Numbered from the stretch's first letter, positions 1 to 5,325 are shown. The stretch: 5,417 nucleotides of DNA from Nitrospinota bacterium (GCA_030620925.1 JAUXIQ010000161.1:1-5417), one strand, 5' to 3'. Notes: generated from the sequence alone by a model not told the origin. Translations and numbers: made by a program.

Positions 1-320
1 CCTTCTATGCTATTGTCCATTTTTCCCAAGAGGAGATGCATCAGGCATTTCTAGAGATGCAGCGCGTCCTCCGTCCGGGTGGCCTTATTCTGCTCACTTT
101 CCACCTAGGCAAAGAGGCAGTCCACGTGGAAGAGTTTCTTGGGAAGCAGGTCTCCATGGAGTTCATGTTCTTTCAAGCAAATGAGGTCGTAGAAAACCTG
201 CGCAGAGCGGGGTTTGAGGGCATTGATATAACCGAGCGGGACCCATATCCAGAAGTCGAATACCAGAGTCGGCGTGCTTACGTGTTCGCAAGGAAGCAGC
301 TTGACAATGCCCAAAACTAA
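1..320 (+). CDS. Class I SAM-dependent methyltransferase, C-terminal part (5' end outside window)
   Basis: The reading frame is open from base 3, so the ATG at 36 is internal and the gene starts upstream of the window. The visible 105 or so residues begin FYAIVHFSQEEM and continue with a helix ending in RVLRPGG and the strand LILLTFHLG. This is the typical second half of a Methyltransf_11/25-type Rossmann domain, where an Asp/Tyr/His-rich loop precedes the 'vLkPGG' turn and a FHxG motif. A final helix (EVVENLRRAGF) and strand follow, ending in YVFARK, the usual C-terminal strand of the fold. The SAM-binding GxGxG motif would lie upstream and is not visible. The substrate cannot be named: this subgroup includes small-molecule, quinone and uncharacterised enzymes. 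The fold is well supported; the specific reaction is unknown. Confidence 0.88.
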   Translation, partial: FYAIVHFSQEEMHQAFLEMQRVLRPGGLILLTFHLGKEAVHVEEFLGKQVSMEFMFFQANEVVENLRRAGFEGIDITERDPYPEVEYQSRRAYVFARKQLDNAQN

Positions 321-354
321 TCTTTACCCTGGACCAGTTTCTAGGGAGACCTCA

Positions 355-477
355 ATGCCAACCAAGTCTGACTTTCAAAGTGGTGCAATAACTTGGGGCA
401 GGTCAATAGTAGAAAATGTTGAAAATAGTGAAAACCAAGAACATATAACGAAGAAGGTCAAATCACTCAAGGATTGA
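355..477 (+). CDS. Doubtful small ORF, 40 aa, unknown
   Basis: A GGGAG at 344-348 lies 6 nt before an ATG at 355 and opens a 40-residue frame ending at 477. It contains the stretch DFQSGAITWGRSIVENVE followed by a charged Lys/Glu-rich tail. The same frame extends back to an ATG at 307, which has AGGAAG 10 nt upstream and would overlap the methyltransferase stop by 14 nt, giving 56 residues. I recognise no family. The ribosome-binding spacing and the closeness to the methyltransferase (34 nt) are the only support, and the A-rich 3' end is what noncoding DNA could also give. It may be a real small protein, the start of a decayed gene, or chance. Confidence 0.2.
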   Translation: MPTKSDFQSGAITWGRSIVENVENSENQEHITKKVKSLKD

Positions 478-599
478 TTTTTATTTGAGGGGAAATAGGC
501 GTATAGAGTGATTTAAGTAAGACCGTGATACAAAAAATATTTCTGTGTGATAACTAAATGTTAGGCTAGATATAAGCTGGACGACTGGAGGGTGCCCGC

Positions 600-992
600 A
601 TGTCACCGAAGAAGACGCGAACAGAGGCCGGCAGCTTGGATCAGATCATGGCCGAGGCTCGACGCGACCGAGAGCGTCGGGAGAAAACCTATCGGGAGCG
701 AGCGCTTAAAATGTTTCCGTGGATCTGTGCGCGGTGCGGGCGTGAATTCTCAGGAAAGAGAGTTCGAGAGCTGACGGTACATCACAAGGATCACAACCAC
801 GATAACAATCCGCCTGACGGCAACAACTGGGAGTTGCTGTGTATCTACTGTCACGACAACGAGCACTCACGGGATCAGGTAGCGGAATGGTATGAAGGTG
901 AGACGCCTGGCAGTGAGCAAGAGCCACCTTCTACCCACAAGCCCTTTGCGGGTCTGGAGGAATTGCTGAAGAACAAAAAAAAGAAGAAATGA
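600..992 (+). CDS. yajD: YajD-family HNH nuclease
   Basis: This 130-residue protein is a predicted metal-dependent HNH endonuclease. A charged Arg/Glu-rich helix (about 18-35) leads into YRERALKMFPWICARCGREF, with the first zinc-knuckle cysteines at C43 and C46. It continues with LTVHH (His61-His62, the catalytic/metal histidines), DHNHDNNPPDG, NNWELLC (Asn76) and CxxCH (C81, C84, His85). The order C-x2-C / HH / N / C-x2-C-H is the complete ββα-metal HNH signature. The core closely resembles E. coli YajD as I remember it, including the end motif PFAxL followed by a lysine-rich tail. The N-terminus is about 20 residues longer than that of E. coli YajD. The start has GGAGGG at 587-592, with 8 nt between GGAGG and the ATG. 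A run of eight A (975-982) encodes part of the Lys5 tail. The biological role of YajD proteins is not established. No convincing promoter is visible upstream. Confidence 0.9.
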   Translation: MSPKKTRTEAGSLDQIMAEARRDRERREKTYRERALKMFPWICARCGREFSGKRVRELTVHHKDHNHDNNPPDGNNWELLCIYCHDNEHSRDQVAEWYEGETPGSEQEPPSTHKPFAGLEELLKNKKKKK

Positions 993-1418
993 ACTTTATC
1001 CATGCGGGTGGAAAATTGGTTGAATCTTAATCTGCCGTTATGTGTATAAAAAGTGAACACTGAAAAAGTCTGTTTACTATGATTATTCTTGTCTATATCG
1101 TTTTTTACTTTTTCTCTATTCTTTCATTAGAATATCAAAGCCGGCCTCTTGCATAAAAGAAAAAGGGAGGGGAATATATGCCTGGTCCAACCCCAGGATT
1201 TGTAAAAAATATGATTCGACGTTCCTTCCGCGAAATAGTTGACTCTAGCCCCACAAAAAGAGATAGAGCAAAAATTTGGGACTTTTCCGACAGTCTCAGC
1301 AGAAATAGTAACTATTTTAGGCTAAACCTCAACCACTAGATATAGGCATTTCGATTTCCGCGTGCTTGATCCTGCTACTTTGTAGCCGTGACCAATTCAA
1401 GCCTTCCTTTGAGGATAA
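993..1418. other. AT-rich spacer with no firm gene
   Basis: This 426-base stretch lies between the YajD-type gene and the 3' end of the - strand methyltransferase gene. It is AT-rich, with a pyrimidine-rich section around 1085-1127. The only coding candidate is the 53-codon ORF at 1178-1339. TTTACT (1073-1078) and TATATC (1094-1099) form a weak promoter-like pair with a 15-nt spacer. A direct repeat AAAAAGT occurs at 1048-1054 and 1063-1069. A short inverted repeat GCTAC-TTT-GTAGC (1374-1386) lies beyond the 3' end of ogt but has no T-tract, so I do not call it a terminator. Confidence 0.5.
1178..1339 (+). CDS. Small ORF, 53 aa, possibly the N-terminal remnant of an HNH nuclease
   Basis: GGGAGGGG at 1165-1172 lies 5 nt before the ATG, the strongest Shine-Dalgarno in the window. 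The product starts MPGPTPGFVKNMIRRSFREI, goes on VDSSPTKRDRAKIWDFSDS, and then becomes Asn/Ser-rich (SRNSNYFRLNLNH) up to a TAG. From memory of the family, a segment of the form 'R..R...ivdpsPt..er..iW.ff.s' commonly precedes the CAYCG zinc-knuckle of a group of small HNH endonucleases. Here the resemblance stops where that CxxC motif would be expected, and no frame downstream restores it. The simplest reading is a truncated or recombined gene whose start and ribosome binding site survive. A genuine small protein is the alternative. The family link is inferred from memory, not from a search. Confidence 0.4.
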   Translation: MPGPTPGFVKNMIRRSFREIVDSSPTKRDRAKIWDFSDSLSRNSNYFRLNLNH

Positions 1419-1952
1419 TCATTCCGTCGCAATTTCGCGCCCTCCGATAAGCCCCACCCCTTCCATTTTCAGCATACGAGCCTTCAGCGGAAGGCCCATA
1501 TGCGCCGAGAAACCTCCCAGCGTGCCGTCTCCCTTTATCACCCTGTGGCAGGGGACCACGGGCGGGAAGGGATTAGAACCCATGGCCCTGCCCACGGCCC
1601 GCGATGCGCCCGGTCTGTCTACGGCCCGGCTCACCCATCCGTATGAACGGACCTCGCCGTAAGGGATGGTCATGGCCGCACGATAGACACTTCCGGAGAA
1701 GGGAGAACATACTCCAAAATCGAGCGGGAAGGTGAACTCCACCCTCTCTCCGGTGAAATATCGTTCAAGCTGATCCTGAACCGTCCGCTCCTTCAACGAA
1801 TCAGCGCCGGCGCCCGGCCACCTTGCCTCCAGTAACTCCAGGGCCAGCTCCTTACTTTCCACGGGCAGTATGATACCCACAACCCCGTTATCACCGGAGA
1901 CGTAGCCGCACCAGCCCAGCTCAGTCTTGAAAAGCCGAAAACCTCTGTCCAT
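1419..1952 (-). CDS. ogt: Methylated-DNA--protein-cysteine S-methyltransferase (Ogt/MGMT)
   Basis: This is a suicide DNA-repair protein that transfers the alkyl group from O6-alkylguanine (and O4-alkylthymine) to its own cysteine. With the start chosen here it has 177 residues, a usual length for Ogt. The poorly conserved N-terminal domain (about 1-80, from FRLFKTELGW) is followed by the C-terminal DNA-binding/transferase domain from about 84. Diagnostic elements, in this numbering, are PYGEV (Tyr98), RAVGRAM with the likely Arg finger (Arg122), SNPFPP (Asn127), PCHRV with acceptor Cys135, and MEG with Glu164. The Asn-Cys-His-Glu set matches the MGMT catalytic network. There is no N-terminal Ada zinc or AraC domain, so it is a stand-alone repair enzyme. 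An upstream ATG at 1973 would add 7 residues, but AGAGG there abuts the codon directly, whereas the ATG at 1952 has a proper GGAGG. The gene is divergent from rpiB. Confidence 0.94.
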   Translation of the reverse strand: MDRGFRLFKTELGWCGYVSGDNGVVGIILPVESKELALELLEARWPGAGADSLKERTVQDQLERYFTGERVEFTFPLDFGVCSPFSGSVYRAAMTIPYGEVRSYGWVSRAVDRPGASRAVGRAMGSNPFPPVVPCHRVIKGDGTLGGFSAHMGLPLKARMLKMEGVGLIGGREIATE

Positions 1953-1955
1953 ATA

Positions 1956-1964
1956 CCCTCCCCC
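1956..1964 (-). promoter_or_regulatory. Ribosome binding site deciding the ogt start
   Basis: On the - strand the sequence GGGGGAGGG lies just before the ATG at 1952, with 4 nt between GGAGG and the start codon. The in-frame ATG at 1973 has only AGAGG at zero spacing. This favours the internal ATG. The GGGGGAGGG would otherwise encode the Gly-Gly-Gly of a 7-residue N-terminal extension that the family does not need. Confidence 0.55.
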
Positions 1965-2047
1965 GTTGAACATCCTCTGTTCAAAGGTCAGCGCTAAACC
2001 CTTCCCCGCAGCGTTTCCCTGAATGCAGAACCCGGAGCTTAATTTTG

Positions 2048-2076
2048 TTGACTTGCCCCTCTGCCTGTTCTAAAAT
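2048..2076 (+). promoter_or_regulatory. Rightward sigma70-type promoter
   Basis: TTGACT at 2048-2053 (5/6 to TTGACA) and TAAAAT at 2071-2076 (5/6 to TATAAT) are separated by exactly 17 nt. A transcript would start near 2083, run across the small ORF at 2146 and could enter rpiB. This is the best promoter match in the window. Nothing recognisable starts close behind it, so it serves the small ORF, a leader or non-coding RNA, or rpiB with a 5' leader of about 280 nt. Confidence 0.6.
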
Positions 2077-2101
2077 CATCTGCGTAGGCATCCTGCAAAC
2101 T

Positions 2102-2131
2102 ATTATAAAGACAGAGGCGACAATAGAGGAA
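2102..2131 (-). promoter_or_regulatory. Candidate leftward promoter for ogt
   Basis: Read on the - strand, 2107-2102 is a perfect TATAAT. A weak -35 (TTCCTC, 3/6, at 2131-2126) sits 18 nt upstream. Transcription would start near 2095 and give ogt a leader of about 140 nt. It points towards the rightward promoter at 2048-2076, so the two would overlap and interfere. The call rests mainly on the -10 hexamer. Confidence 0.35.
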
Positions 2132-2145
2132 CAGAGTGGAGTTTA

Positions 2146-2316
2146 ATGGCCAAAAACCGGACATGTCAAGTATTAAAACCTCCTGAAAAGGCCGACCTCC
2201 AAACACCAAAATCCCGCTCTTATAAAAAGCGAAAAACCTTGAATATCCTACCCTCCGGTGCGAAATTAATAACTAGCGGACCCGACAATAATAATTGTGA
2301 CATAATAGTAAAATAA
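2146..2316 (+). CDS. Small basic ORF, 56 aa, unknown
   Basis: The ATG at 2146 has TGGAG at 2137-2141 (4 nt spacing) and lies about 60 nt after the predicted start of the 2048-2076 promoter. The 56-residue product begins MAKNRTCQVLKPPEK, has a Lys/Arg-rich middle (SRSYKKRKTLN) and ends in CDIIVK. No transmembrane segment, signal peptide or known motif is seen. The stop at 2314-2316 falls just after the extended -10 proposed for rpiB. Promoter plus ribosome binding site make it worth recording, but the A-rich DNA makes lysine codons likely by chance, and it may be an untranslated leader. Confidence 0.25.
   Translation: MAKNRTCQVLKPPEKADLQTPKSRSYKKRKTLNILPSGAKLITSGPDNNNCDIIVK
2285..2298. repeat. 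Inverted repeat upstream of rpiB, possible operator
   Basis: ACAAT-AATA-ATTGT is a perfect 5-bp inverted repeat with a 4-nt centre. It abuts and slightly overlaps the TG of the extended -10 at 2298-2306, a position where a repressor would block RNA polymerase. The arms are short and AT-rich, so chance is possible. It does not match an NrdR box. Confidence 0.25.
2298..2306 (+). promoter_or_regulatory. Candidate extended -10 promoter for rpiB-glyA-nrdR
   Basis: TGACATAAT combines the extended -10 dinucleotide TG, one spacer base and CATAAT (5/6 to TATAAT). No good -35 is present 16-18 nt upstream, which extended -10 promoters can tolerate. The transcript would start near 2313 and give rpiB a leader of about 47 nt. 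Confidence 0.4.
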
Positions 2317-2359
2317 CCCCTGCGTGAAAACTCCTTGATTGCGTTTGAGGTAAAGGAAA

Positions 2360-2860
2360 GTGAAAAAGACCATCGCAATAGCCAGCGATCATGGCGGTTT
2401 CGAGCTGAAGGAAGATTTGAAACATTTCCTGAAACACGAAGGATTGGAATTTACAGACCTGGGGACACATTCAGATGACCCCGTGGACTACCCGGATTAC
2501 GGCATCAAAGTGGTCAAACAGATTTCGCTGGGAAATTTTCAGCGGGGCATCCTCATCTGCGGCACGGGCATAGGTATGTCCATGGTGGCCAACAAGTTCC
2601 CCAAGATAAGAGCCACCGAATGTCATGACGTATTCACCGCCAGGCTCAGCCGGGAGCATAACGACAGCAACGTGCTGGTCCTCGGGGGCCGGATACTGGG
2701 TAAGGAGCTGGCCAGAGAGATATCGCGCACATGGCTCAACACGAAATTCACCGGCGGCAGGCACACCGCACGGTTGGATAAGATAAGGGAAATAGAAGAA
2801 GCTCTCATAAAATACGATTACGAGGAGATATTGAAAAATGCTAAGACTCTCAGCAGTTGA
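2360..2860 (+). CDS. rpiB: Ribose-5-phosphate isomerase B
   Basis: This cytosolic enzyme interconverts ribulose-5-phosphate and ribose-5-phosphate in the non-oxidative pentose phosphate pathway and so feeds PRPP and nucleotide synthesis. The protein has 166 residues of the RpiB/LacA-LacB fold. Visible active-site elements are SDHGG (Asp10, His11), DYPDY (Tyr44), [12 protein letters not shown] with catalytic Cys67 and Thr69, REHND (His100, Asn101), LGGR, and GGRHxxRxxKI (Arg134, His135, Arg138). The intact Cys-Thr-His set favours ribose-5-phosphate isomerase over a galactose-6-phosphate isomerase subunit. It is about 17 residues longer than E. coli RpiB (149), all at the C-terminus, in part encoded within the overlap with glyA. 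The start is GTG, preceded by GAGG at 2347-2350 (9 nt spacing); upstream in-frame sequence gives no better start. It is the first gene of the apparent operon. Confidence 0.95.
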   Translation: MKKTIAIASDHGGFELKEDLKHFLKHEGLEFTDLGTHSDDPVDYPDYGIKVVKQISLGNFQRGILICGTGIGMSMVANKFPKIRATECHDVFTARLSREHNDSNVLVLGGRILGKELAREISRTWLNTKFTGGRHTARLDKIREIEEALIKYDYEEILKNAKTLSS

Positions 2861-4097
2861 TGAAGAGATAGCGGAAATCATCAGGAAGGAAACGGAGAGG
2901 CAGGCCAACACGCTGGAGTTGATAGCCTCGGAAAACTTCGTCAGCGAGGCCGTCCTGGAGGCACAGGGCTGCATCATGACCAACAAGTACGCGGAAGGTC
3001 TGCCCGGTAAACGCTACTACGGAGGCTGCGAGTTCGTGGATGAGGCGGAAACGCTGGCCATCGAAAGGGCCAAGCAGCTCTTCGGGGCGGAGTTCGTGAA
3101 CGTCCAGGCCCACTCCGGCAGCCAGGCCAACATGGCCGCCTACGCCGCCGTCCTGGAGCCGGGGGAGACATTCCTGGGCATGAACCTGTCCCACGGAGGC
3201 CATCTCACTCACGGCAGTCCGGTGAACTTCTCCGGTAAGACTTACAATATAGTCGCTTACGGAGTGGATAAAGACACAGAGACCGTGGATTTCGACGAAG
3301 TTGTCCGCCAGGCGAGAGAACATAAGCCCAAAGTCATTCTGGTGGGTGCAAGCGCCTACCCCAGGGCCCTGGATTTCGCCCGGTTCAGAGAAATAGCCGA
3401 CGAGGTAGGGGCCTACGTCATATCTGACATAGCGCACATAGCTGGTTTGATAGCCGCCGACCTGCATCCCGACCCCGTGCCCTGCTGCCACTTAGTCACC
3501 ACCACCACGCATAAGACGCTGCGCGGCCCCAGGGGCGGCATGGTGATGGGTAAGGCCGAGTTCGAGAAGGCGGTCAATAAAAACGTCTTCCCCGGACTTC
3601 AGGGCGGACCCCTCATGCACGTCATAGCCGCCAAGGCGGTTGCCTTCAAAGAAGCACTGACTGATGAGTTCAACGAATATCAGAAGCAGATAATCGCCAA
3701 CGCCAAAGCCCTGGCCCAGAGGCTCATGGAAAACGGCCTCAAGCTGGTATCAGGAGGAACGGACACCCACCTCATGCTCATGGACCTGCGCAACACCGAG
3801 CTGGACGGCCGAACGGCCCAGGATGCACTGGAGGAGGCGGGCATAACCGTCAACAAGAACACCGTCCCCTTCGAGACCCGCAAACCCATGGTGACCAGCG
3901 GAATCAGGATCGGCACCCCGGCCCTCACCACCCGGGGAATGAAGGAGCCTGAAATGGAGCTCATCGGAGATTTGATAGCCCGGGTGCTGAAGGATGTGGA
4001 GGACGATAAGACCAAGAAGGAAGTGAGAGCCCGGGTGGCGGAACTCTGTGCCGGCTTCCCCCTCTACGCCGAACGACTGGAAACCAGCAGGATATAG
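2838..4097 (+). CDS. glyA: Serine hydroxymethyltransferase
   Basis: This PLP enzyme converts serine and tetrahydrofolate to glycine and 5,10-methylene-tetrahydrofolate, the main one-carbon source for thymidylate, purines and methionine. Its 419 residues are full family length (E. coli 417). Landmarks in order are [11 protein letters not shown] (26-36), [15 protein letters not shown] (Tyr51, Glu53, Tyr60, Tyr61), [10 protein letters not shown] (89-98), [11 protein letters not shown] (His122, stacks on PLP), SDIAHIAGL (Asp197 contacts the pyridine N; His200), [14 protein letters not shown] with PLP-binding Lys226, and [10 protein letters not shown] with Arg357 for the substrate carboxylate. All key residues are present, so the enzyme should be active. 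The ATG at 2838 lies 23 nt inside rpiB and has GAGGAG at 2822-2827, which indicates translational coupling. nrdR follows 17 nt downstream. Confidence 0.98.
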   Translation: MLRLSAVDEEIAEIIRKETERQANTLELIASENFVSEAVLEAQGCIMTNKYAEGLPGKRYYGGCEFVDEAETLAIERAKQLFGAEFVNVQAHSGSQANMAAYAAVLEPGETFLGMNLSHGGHLTHGSPVNFSGKTYNIVAYGVDKDTETVDFDEVVRQAREHKPKVILVGASAYPRALDFARFREIADEVGAYVISDIAHIAGLIAADLHPDPVPCCHLVTTTTHKTLRGPRGGMVMGKAEFEKAVNKNVFPGLQGGPLMHVIAAKAVAFKEALTDEFNEYQKQIIANAKALAQRLMENGLKLVSGGTDTHLMLMDLRNTELDGRTAQDALEEAGITVNKNTVPFETRKPMVTSGIRIGTPALTTRGMKEPEMELIGDLIARVLKDVEDDKTKKEVRARVAELCAGFPLYAERLETSRI

Positions 4098-4114
4098 GAG
4101 GCAGAGGACGCCAG

Positions 4115-4579
4115 ATGAAATGCCCTTCTTGCGAAGACACGGACAGTAAGGTCATCGACTCCAGGCCGGGGAAAGACGGCAGGACCATCCGCCGGCGAAG
4201 GGAATGCCTGAGCTGCTCGCTCCGGTTCACCACTTACGAACGCATAGACGAGTTCCTCCCCCAGGTCATCAAAAAAGACGGCCGCAGGGAGCCTTACGAC
4301 CAGGAAAAACTCCTTCGGGGAATAGACAGGGCGTGCGAGAAACGGCCCGTATCCATAGCCCAGCGGGAGGAGCTGGCCAACAAAATACTGAGGGACATGC
4401 AGGAAAACGGCGAGCGCGAGGTCCCCAGCAAGGCCGTCGGCGAAAAAGTGATGCTGGAGCTGCACAAACTGGACAAGGTCGCTTACGTTCGATTCGCTTC
4501 CGTCTACAGACAGTTCGAGGACGTTACCGACTTTATGGACGAGATAAAAGGCCTGATCGAAGAACGTAAGGAAAACTGA
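4115..4579 (+). CDS. nrdR: Transcriptional repressor NrdR
   Basis: This nucleotide-sensing repressor of ribonucleotide reductase genes binds paired NrdR boxes. At 154 residues it is typical for the family. The N-terminal zinc ribbon has CPSC (Cys3, Cys6) and CLSC (Cys31, Cys34) flanking VIDSRPGKDGRTIRRRRE, which carries the DNA-binding arginines, then RFTTYER. The ATP-cone domain spans about 49-139, from VIKKDGRREPYDQEKL through RACEKRPVS and REVPSKAVGEKV to AYVRFASVYRQFED. The residue after the fourth cysteine is Ser35, where family members usually have Gly. The ATG at 4115 has AGAGGA at 4103-4108 (6 nt spacing), and glyA ends 17 nt upstream, so it is probably co-transcribed with rpiB-glyA. 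I see no NrdR box or nrd structural gene in this window, so its targets lie elsewhere. Confidence 0.97.
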   Translation: MKCPSCEDTDSKVIDSRPGKDGRTIRRRRECLSCSLRFTTYERIDEFLPQVIKKDGRREPYDQEKLLRGIDRACEKRPVSIAQREELANKILRDMQENGEREVPSKAVGEKVMLELHKLDKVAYVRFASVYRQFEDVTDFMDEIKGLIEERKEN

Positions 4580-4613
4580 ACATCCAGCTCGACAGGCAAC
4601 GCGGCAACAAGAC

Positions 4614-4642
4614 GGCGAACCGAAAAGGCTCGCCTTTATTTT
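4614..4642 (+). terminator. Intrinsic terminator after nrdR
   Basis: GGCGA (4614-4618) pairs with TCGCC (4630-4634), and after one A/C mismatch CC (4620-4621) pairs with GG (4627-4628), closing a GAAAA loop. TTTATTTT (4635-4642) follows at once. It lies 34 nt after the nrdR stop and ends 15 nt before the next start codon, so it also sits against that gene's ribosome binding site (AGGGA, 4646-4650). Confidence 0.75.
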
Positions 4643-4657
4643 AACAGGGATAAAGGG

Positions 4658-5323
4658 ATGCAGCCGTTATATCCCATCTTCTTGAACGTGGAAGGCAAGC
4701 CCTGCCTGGTGGTCGGCGGGGGGGAAGTGGCGGGCAGAAAGGTGGCCCTGCTTATGGATTCCGGCGCACTTGTGACCGTGGTCAGCCCCGAGACGACCGG
4801 AGAAATTCGAACACTGGTTGACGAGGGCAAAGTTAAACATATAAAAGAAAACTTCCAGGAAGAACATCTGGAGGGCTTCTCCCTGGTAATAGGGTCCACA
4901 GACGACCCCCGGGTGAATAACCGGGTATCCGAAGGGGCGCGCAAGAGGGGCGTCTGGGTGAACATAGTGGATTCACCGGCGGAGAGCGACTTTTTCGTAC
5001 CCTCGCTGGTGAGGCGGGGAGACCTCACCATCGCCATCTCTACCGGCGGAAGCAGCCCCGCCGCGGCCAAGAAGGTGAGGAAAGAGCTGGAGGCGCAACT
5101 GGGGCAAGAATACGCGCTGCTGCTCGATTTCCTGGGCAAACTGAGGGTGGATGCTTTCGCCTCCATCGAAAAGGAAAAGGAGCGGGCCTCCCTCTACACG
5201 CAACTGGTCGATTCGGATATCCTGTCCCTGCTCGAAAAGGGAGACACCGGGAAGGCGCGGGAAGAGGCGGAAAAAATTCTCAAAAGTTACGGCCTGCCCT
5301 ATAAAGAAGAAGACCTGGGCTGA
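4658..5323 (+). CDS. Precorrin-2 dehydrogenase / sirohydrochlorin ferrochelatase-type protein (Met8/SirC/CysG N-terminal family)
   Basis: This protein oxidises precorrin-2 to sirohydrochlorin with NAD+; some family members also insert Fe2+ or Co2+. The pathway leads to siroheme, to heme by the siroheme route, or to cobalamin. It has 221 residues. An N-terminal Rossmann NAD domain starts YPIFLNVEGKPCLVVGGGEV (GGG at 20-22), then AGRKV and VTVVSPE. ATDD-like GSTDDPRVN (79-87) follows, then VNIVDSP with the likely catalytic Asp105, FFVPSLVRRGDLTIAISTGG and SSPAAAKKVRKELE. Ser128 aligns by position with the phosphorylated serine of Salmonella CysG. A helical C-terminal domain (about 145-215) completes the Met8-like architecture. 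It lacks the CysG methyltransferase (SUMT) domain, so SUMT must be encoded separately. The ATG has AGGGA at 4646-4650 (7 nt spacing). In many anaerobes this gene precedes hemX/ccsA-like and hemA genes, which fits the ORF beginning at 5391. Confidence 0.93.
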   Translation: MQPLYPIFLNVEGKPCLVVGGGEVAGRKVALLMDSGALVTVVSPETTGEIRTLVDEGKVKHIKENFQEEHLEGFSLVIGSTDDPRVNNRVSEGARKRGVWVNIVDSPAESDFFVPSLVRRGDLTIAISTGGSSPAAAKKVRKELEAQLGQEYALLLDFLGKLRVDAFASIEKEKERASLYTQLVDSDILSLLEKGDTGKAREEAEKILKSYGLPYKEEDLG

Positions 5324-5325
5324 AC

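Larger units (their letters stand above)
1974..2359. other. Divergent intergenic region between ogt and rpiB
   Basis: These 386 bases hold no recognised gene. They contain a rightward sigma70-type promoter (2048-2076), a leftward -10 element (2102-2107), a 56-codon basic ORF (2146-2316), an inverted repeat (2285-2298) and an extended -10 in front of rpiB (2298-2306). The part from about 2150 is A-rich on the + strand. I see no tRNA-like fold, riboswitch signature or transposon end. Confidence 0.5.

Noticed and set aside
975-982. Run of eight A near the end of the YajD-type gene, as a programmed frameshift site
   Set aside because: It simply encodes the Lys-rich tail also known in E. coli YajD, and the gene ends three codons later with no extended product in another frame worth making.
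1181-1197. CCTGG-N7-CCAGG inverted repeat just after the small ORF start, as a regulatory hairpin
   Set aside because: It has a 5-bp stem with a 7-nt loop inside a Pro/Gly-rich coding start; it is explained by codon content and does not mask the ribosome binding site.
1374-1386. GCTAC-TTT-GTAGC inverted repeat as the ogt terminator
   Set aside because: The stem is only 5 bp with a 3-nt loop and no T-tract follows on the - strand.
1366-1662. 98-codon + strand ORF inside ogt
   Set aside because: It is the reverse of the Ogt active-site region, which has PCHRV and all catalytic residues on the - strand.
2211-2231. CGCTcTT-ATA-AAaAGCG imperfect hairpin as a terminator
   Set aside because: The stem is weak with an internal mismatch, and it is followed by A-rich rather than T-rich sequence on the + strand.
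2471-3491. Long - strand ORFs opposite rpiB and glyA (171 and 213 codons)
   Set aside because: They are antisense shadows of two strongly recognised genes, have no family signature and owe their length to GC-rich codon structure.
4595-4608. GGCAAC-GC-GGCAAC direct repeat between nrdR and the terminator
   Set aside because: Two 6-bp copies are too short to distinguish from chance, and no further copies are present.
4636-5166. 176-codon - strand ORF opposite the precorrin-2 dehydrogenase gene
   Set aside because: The + strand frame has clear Rossmann and Met8-family motifs; the antisense product is Ser/Pro-rich low complexity with no motif.
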